Shown here piece after piece: positions 37,930 to 42,528 of a stretch of 42,528 nt of DNA (positions within the stretch are counted from its first letter, which is position 1; every line of letters begins with the position of its first letter). The notes under the pieces are model-generated. The model had not been told where the DNA came from and did no database searches. It was given only the letters and a program-made list of their open reading frames with translations. A program made the translations under genes and the position numbers. Source of the stretch: Spirochaetales bacterium. Its GTDB lineage: Bacteria > Spirochaetota > Spirochaetia > UBA9216. The DNA lies in assembly GCA_003245835.1 (NCBI GenBank), contig QKCC01000065.1:1-42528 (forward strand), in the 5' to 3' direction.

Positions 37930-38667
37930 ATGCATTCGATGAAAAAATTGCTGGATGCTCTTCGTTTTTGTTTCCTGATAGTTTTAATATTTTCTATAAT
38001 CCTTTCATGTGCCGTTCCGGTTGGACCGGGATGGGAAGATCCGGATGCGCCGGAATTATCCATAACAAGTGAATCAGCCAGAACGTCACTGGATCTCTCC
38101 TGGACCGAATATTCCGGAGCCGTAGGATACAATTTGTATGTGTCCGACAATCCGGAAGGGGCTTTCACACTACTTCAGGAGAATCTCTCCGGAACATCAT
38201 TCCCGGTCACACCGGAGATGCTGTCTCCAAAAATGTTTTCTTTTTTCAGGGTTACTGCGGTGCTTTCTTCCGGAGAAACCGAAAAATCCCGGCCCGTAGA
38301 AGGACGTTTTATAACCGGAGATCTAAGCGTCAGCAGCTTTCAGGCCGATTCATCCAATCCGGATCAATCTGTTTTAACACTGGAATGGGAAGGTATACCG
38401 ACGGTAACAGGCTACCAGATCCTTTACTCTTATCATCCGGAAGGAGTTTATTACAGACTTCCGGCTGCAGGATTGCAGGATATAACCTACGACACACAAT
38501 CTATTCTTTTTCCAGGCCAGGTTGACGGTAAATACAGGGTCAGCTTTCTGCGAAGCAGAGCTTCTGATGCCTATTTCAAGGTAAGAGCGGTTTTCTACAA
38601 CTCAGCGGATCAAAAATATTATTACAGCTACGAGAGTCCAGCTTTGCTTGATAAGGGGAGCAGATGA
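37930..38667 (+). CDS. Lipoprotein with fibronectin type III-like repeats
   Basis: Lipobox SIILSC; SLDLSWTEYSGAVGYNLYVSDNPEGAF and VLTLEWEGIPTVTGYQILYSYHPEGVY repeats. Confidence 0.75.
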   Translation: MHSMKKLLDALRFCFLIVLIFSIILSCAVPVGPGWEDPDAPELSITSESARTSLDLSWTEYSGAVGYNLYVSDNPEGAFTLLQENLSGTSFPVTPEMLSPKMFSFFRVTAVLSSGETEKSRPVEGRFITGDLSVSSFQADSSNPDQSVLTLEWEGIPTVTGYQILYSYHPEGVYYRLPAAGLQDITYDTQSILFPGQVDGKYRVSFLRSRASDAYFKVRAVFYNSADQKYYYSYESPALLDKGSR

Positions 38668-39062
38668 AAAAGAGAATAACTGTCACATCCCTATTAATAA
38701 TGTTCCTGATAACCATGAGCGCTTGCAGCGGTCTGTTCCAGCTCAGCGGCATGCAGGCGGAGGTCGAAATACTGGAAGCTGAGCTTGATGAAGGTTATGG
38801 AGTTATTACACTTCATGCACGGGCGCATAATATAGGGACAAAAACTATACCAACGCTGAAGGTCACGTACACAGCTTACATATGGGATACCGCAGTTGGG
38901 GAGTATGTAACTCTGGACTTCTGGAATACTTTTACACAGCTTGAGCCCGATACCTGGCAGGTAGCGCTTGCGCTCGATACTTATTACCTGCATATCGACG
39001 TTACCAATCCCGACGCCGGTCTGAGTTATGTTGTGATAAAAAATTTGGAGTACCAATCCTGA
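38664..39062 (+). CDS. Hypothetical lipoprotein
   Basis: MKKRITVTSLLIMFLITMSAC; ATGA overlap with previous gene. Confidence 0.75.
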   Translation: MKKRITVTSLLIMFLITMSACSGLFQLSGMQAEVEILEAELDEGYGVITLHARAHNIGTKTIPTLKVTYTAYIWDTAVGEYVTLDFWNTFTQLEPDTWQVALALDTYYLHIDVTNPDAGLSYVVIKNLEYQS

Positions 39063-39538
39063 TGAAACAAGTATCCATGAATGACTATTTCAGGAAAAGA
39101 GGAAAGTTCTTAACATTACTTATTTCAGTCTTATTGCTGACAGGCTGCAGCCTGCTTCCGATCCCGGAATTCAATATCAGGATTTATAATCTGAGCGCAC
39201 CTTCCTACCTTAACCCTTCCGACAGCCAGTCCTTTTCAGTCAAGTATACTGCGGATTGCGTTGAAGCCGCCGGCAATGGTTATGCGGATGCAAGGGTGTA
39301 TTTTTCCCTGATTGATACTGCCGGCAGGGAATATATTCACACCGATAACATATTGTACCTGTCGGGCGGCGAAAACTATGATGAAATAGTCATATTCGAC
39401 TGGTACAACGAGTATACGCCGCTGTCCTATGCACCGGTCTCCGTTGTATTCTCAACCGGCGGATTTGATCTGAACTACTGGGAAGCAGCCTTCATCTACG
39501 ACGAAGTCGGGGGATACTGGGAGGCCAGAACCTACTGA
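39062..39538 (+). CDS. Hypothetical lipoprotein
   Basis: LISVLLLTGCSLLP lipobox; TGATG overlap with previous gene. Confidence 0.75.
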   Translation: MKQVSMNDYFRKRGKFLTLLISVLLLTGCSLLPIPEFNIRIYNLSAPSYLNPSDSQSFSVKYTADCVEAAGNGYADARVYFSLIDTAGREYIHTDNILYLSGGENYDEIVIFDWYNEYTPLSYAPVSVVFSTGGFDLNYWEAAFIYDEVGGYWEARTY

Positions 39539-39800
39539 AAAGCCGAAAGACCGATGTAAGGTTTTCTCTATCGGGAACTCATATTGCAAAGAATTTCCTT
39601 TTTTAGACAATGCATTTAATTTTCCTATTGTACTTAATGAATTATTTTTTTCTCTCGTACCTCGCACGAAATATGGATGTTGTAGATCTATACAGGTGAT
39701 TGGTTATTCCATCAACCTTCATAAGGAAAGCTTCATATAGAAATTTGCTTTTCGCTATAACATTCAATAGAATTGTGTACTGACCACAGAGGAGATTCTT

Positions 39801-39935
39801 ATGAGAAGCAGAATTTTTTTAGTTTCCGTTTCATTTGTGTTACTGATATGGCTGAGCATTACAACCGGGTGCAGTGTATCCGATCCGGTCCCAACGAATC
39901 GGACAGGGACTATAACAATCAAATCACTGGATTAG
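39801..39935 (+). CDS. Small 44-aa putative lipoprotein
   Basis: MRSRIFLVSVSFVLLIWLSITTGCSVSDPVPTNRTGTITIKSLD; AGAGGAG RBS. Below the ORF-track length cutoff. Confidence 0.6.
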   Translation: MRSRIFLVSVSFVLLIWLSITTGCSVSDPVPTNRTGTITIKSLD

Positions 39936-39944
39936 GGAGCTGAT

Positions 39945-41009
39945 ATGAAACGTTTTTTTCTGATTATACTTTGTTTTTTTATAACCGGCATGGCTTTTAG
40001 CCAGGAGCTTGGATATCAGCTGATAAATATCGATGGCATCAAGGTAAATATTGGAGATATTCGATTTGAAGAGGGCGAGTACGGAGCTTCTGTTACAAGC
40101 GGCGGATTATCGATTAATAGAGAAGTGGACCTTACCGGAAATATCAATGACATTTTCAGTGAAGAATTTACTATTAATTTTGAAGAAGGTTATTCCGAGC
40201 TGATTTTCAACATGGTCGCAATTAAATTTTATGATGGAATCGGTATTAAAGGGTATGCAGAAGTGGATGAAGAAACCAATACCTTCATGTATACCACCGC
40301 AAACGGTCCGGTGCGCGCCGTACTCAACTCGGATGATTGGGACCCGAATGATGCTCAGGTTATCGGATATGATTATACCGTTCTGGATTATATCTATGAT
40401 AAAAGCGACGGCGGGATAAATTGGGAAACCACCATGCTTCCGGAATTGGTTACGATCGGATCCGAAGATCCGCTTGAAATAAGCCTGCTGATTGATATTT
40501 TTCAGGTGGCTTTTTACTGGAATGGTGATGATACAAAACGCGTAGGGGCTGTGTTTTATCAGGCTGAAGATTTTCCAGCAGGAACCCCGGTGGTCGGGGT
40601 AGCCTATATTCCGACCTATGTGGCTGTAAACAGGGACCTCATAAGTGAAACCTATGCGATCACCTCAAGCGAGAATGTGTCCGCGTTAACACCAACCGCT
40701 GCCGGATTTTACGATCAGACGAAGGTAATGACACTGACCCTGGTTTTTGATTCTGACACAGGGGAATTTTTTGCCGGCAGATCAGGGAACAGCGCCGGGG
40801 CAAACGCCAACTGGAATCTTGAACAATTTGTAACAACAGGATCGGTTTCCGGTGGTGCTTATACATTTGAAGTATCCAATCTTCAAAAAGAGGCACTTTT
40901 TGAGGGAACGTTATCTAACTTCGTTCGAACCAATATAGATGCTCAGGGAACGTCTGCATATACTAATGATTCAGGTACCTTTACCTTGAATTATGTTCGT
41001 GTGAAATGA
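39945..41009 (+). CDS. Hypothetical secreted protein
   Basis: 354 aa; signal peptide MKRFFLIILCFFITGMAFSQ; starts 10 bp after the small lipoprotein. Confidence 0.75.
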   Translation: MKRFFLIILCFFITGMAFSQELGYQLINIDGIKVNIGDIRFEEGEYGASVTSGGLSINREVDLTGNINDIFSEEFTINFEEGYSELIFNMVAIKFYDGIGIKGYAEVDEETNTFMYTTANGPVRAVLNSDDWDPNDAQVIGYDYTVLDYIYDKSDGGINWETTMLPELVTIGSEDPLEISLLIDIFQVAFYWNGDDTKRVGAVFYQAEDFPAGTPVVGVAYIPTYVAVNRDLISETYAITSSENVSALTPTAAGFYDQTKVMTLTLVFDSDTGEFFAGRSGNSAGANANWNLEQFVTTGSVSGGAYTFEVSNLQKEALFEGTLSNFVRTNIDAQGTSAYTNDSGTFTLNYVRVK

Positions 41010-41067
41010 TATTTTTTAATTATAAGGGGATATCTAAAAATATAGTGGATGTTTATTCATTATTGTA

Positions 41068-41102
41068 TGTAGTCCGGAAGATTTCTGTTCTTCCGGACTA
41101 CA
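41068..41102. terminator. Strong hairpin between convergent genes (possible bidirectional terminator)
   Basis: tgtagtccggaaga tttctgt tcttccggactaca: perfect 14-bp stem, 7-nt loop. No strong U-tract on either side. Confidence 0.55.
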
Positions 41103-41279
41103 GAGTCCTTGGCTTAGATTTTCGTATCCAGATAAAAAATCATCTCTCTTAATCAGCCGATTTCATTAATTACTTTCGTAATCAAAACGCCAATAAGATA
41201 AAGTGGCGGAATATGAAATTTCATTTAAATATTTCCTACATTTTAAAATCCAAATTATTTTAGCGCGTGAGAACTAAGT

Positions 41280-42528
41280 TTAAAAACTCATAGTTTTTAC
41301 CCTTCCATAATAAATCTTTCCGGCAAAAAAAAGCGGAACCAGGGCCAGCAGCACAATCAAAGCCGCCCAGAAAAACATCGATTCGGTGGGAATGTTTTCA
41401 ACTATATTGAATTCATTTAAAACGGAACCGCTGCCCCTCTTGATTAGAATATTCCCGATATTTGTACCGATTATCATCGGGATCAAGGTAAAAAACAGAA
41501 CCCGGATTCCTTCGAACTGGCCCCGGCTGTCTTCGGGATATAGCTGTTTCACCCACATGGTCATTGACTGCATTATCAGGATATAACCCGCTCCCACCAG
41601 AAAAACGCCAAGAAAAAGAATGGAATTCATCAAAGAGAAGACATTTTCTACATCGACTTTTTCCGGGCCCGCAAACAGGTAAAGAATCAGCAGTCCCCCG
41701 ATACTGATAAAAATAGACATCATTGCGACAAAAGGAGTCTTTTTATTATTGATAAAACTGACAGCCGGAATTGCAAGAATCATGGCCGCTATTAATCCTA
41801 CGCCCTGCATCAGCCCCATTTTATCGGCAGTAAAACCGATTCTGTATATCATCCAGTTCCCCATATGAACAAAGTAGACATTAAATGCTATAAAGAAGAC
41901 AGTGGTAGTCAGACAGACCAGCACGAGTTCTTTGCGGGCAAAAAATGTTTTAAAATTAAAAATTGATCCGAACTGCTGCCGGAAAGAACCGATTTTATGC
42001 GGCTTTAATTGGGGGGAGTCTTTCAGAAAAAACAGGGAAACGATACCGACAGCAATAACAAAAATTCCCATGGCCCAGAACAGACGCTGATAATTATCGT
42101 TATCGCCGATCAGCAGCCCCCCGACTATTGTCCCTACAATAGTACCTATGACCGGCTGAGTTGCCAGCGCCGCACCAATCTGACCGCGGTTCCTGTCTGT
42201 AGTGGCATCATTAATCCATGCGTTGAATCCCGAATCATTCCCGATCGAACCGAAAAAACTCATAACGTCATCGGCCAGAATAACCAGAAAAGCCGCAAGA
42301 ATACTCACCTTGCTGCCTGCGCCGAGAGACCCTGTACCGAGGAATTCAGTCATACCGAAAAGGATAGTCAGGGCGCCCCACAGGATGTAGCCGATCGAGA
42401 TGAACTTTCTCCTGTTTCCTCTGCGGTCCGACAGCGTACCGAAGAAGAAGGTTGAAAAGGTCGTCACCAGGGCGCTGGTAATTACCATAAGCGTCACTAT
42501 ATTCGAGTCCTTGGCGATCTTCGCGTAC
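41280..42528 (-). CDS. MFS transporter, 5' end beyond window
   Basis: Polytopic; FFFGTLSDRRGNRRKFISIGYILWG (MFS loop 2-3 motif). Frame stays open upstream of the track Met at 42497 (YAKIAKDSNIVTLM...). Confidence 0.88.
   Translation of the reverse strand, partial: YAKIAKDSNIVTLMVITSALVTTFSTFFFGTLSDRRGNRRKFISIGYILWGALTILFGMTEFLGTGSLGAGSKVSILAAFLVILADDVMSFFGSIGNDSGFNAWINDATTDRNRGQIGAALATQPVIGTIVGTIVGGLLIGDNDNYQRLFWAMGIFVIAVGIVSLFFLKDSPQLKPHKIGSFRQQFGSIFNFKTFFARKELVLVCLTTTVFFIAFNVYFVHMGNWMIYRIGFTADKMGLMQGVGLIAAMILAIPAVSFINNKKTPFVAMMSIFISIGGLLILYLFAGPEKVDVENVFSLMNSILFLGVFLVGAGYILIMQSMTMWVKQLYPEDSRGQFEGIRVLFFTLIPMIIGTNIGNILIKRGSGSVLNEFNIVENIPTESMFFWAALIVLLALVPLFFAGKIYYGRVKTMSF

Noticed and set aside
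1-42528. CRISPR arrays, tRNA/rRNA genes, transposases, prophage genes
   Set aside because: Looked for by eye on both strands; no regular spaced repeats, tRNA-like cloverleaf, transposase or phage structural motif was recognised. A tRNAscan/Infernal run would be needed to exclude small RNAs.

Overview
The window looks like chromosome from a spirochaete-like bacterium. That assignment is an inference from gene content and the many lipoproteins and was not tested. I found about 36 protein-coding genes and no recognisable rRNA, tRNA, CRISPR array or IS element. In order: a flavodiiron protein (cut by the left edge); a VOC protein; a secreted ankyrin/SH3 protein; a polar amino-acid-type ABC transporter operon; a secreted HEAT-repeat protein with an EF-hand loop; a lipoprotein; a LysR regulator; a SPFH-GYF / tandem TerB-like / zinc-ribbon-TM / Hsp70-like cassette coupled to a sulfotransferase; a surface glycan/glycolipid locus (GT2, flippase, LicD, FemAB/GNAT-like, LbH acyltransferase, GT28-like, DegT, Gfo/Idh, GT4); an RND/MMPL exporter; MATE + MarR; a decayed SGNH hydrolase; a BASS transporter; a sigma54 response regulator divergent from a perfect -24/-12 promoter driving an unknown 92-aa protein; a thioesterase; a HisKA_2-type two-component pair; a run of unknown lipoproteins and secreted proteins; and an MFS transporter (cut by the right edge). 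The two best candidates for little-described biology are the SPFH/TerB/zinc-ribbon/Hsp70 cassette (10.6-15.4 kb) and the sigma54 module with a small orphan protein (33.6-34.2 kb).
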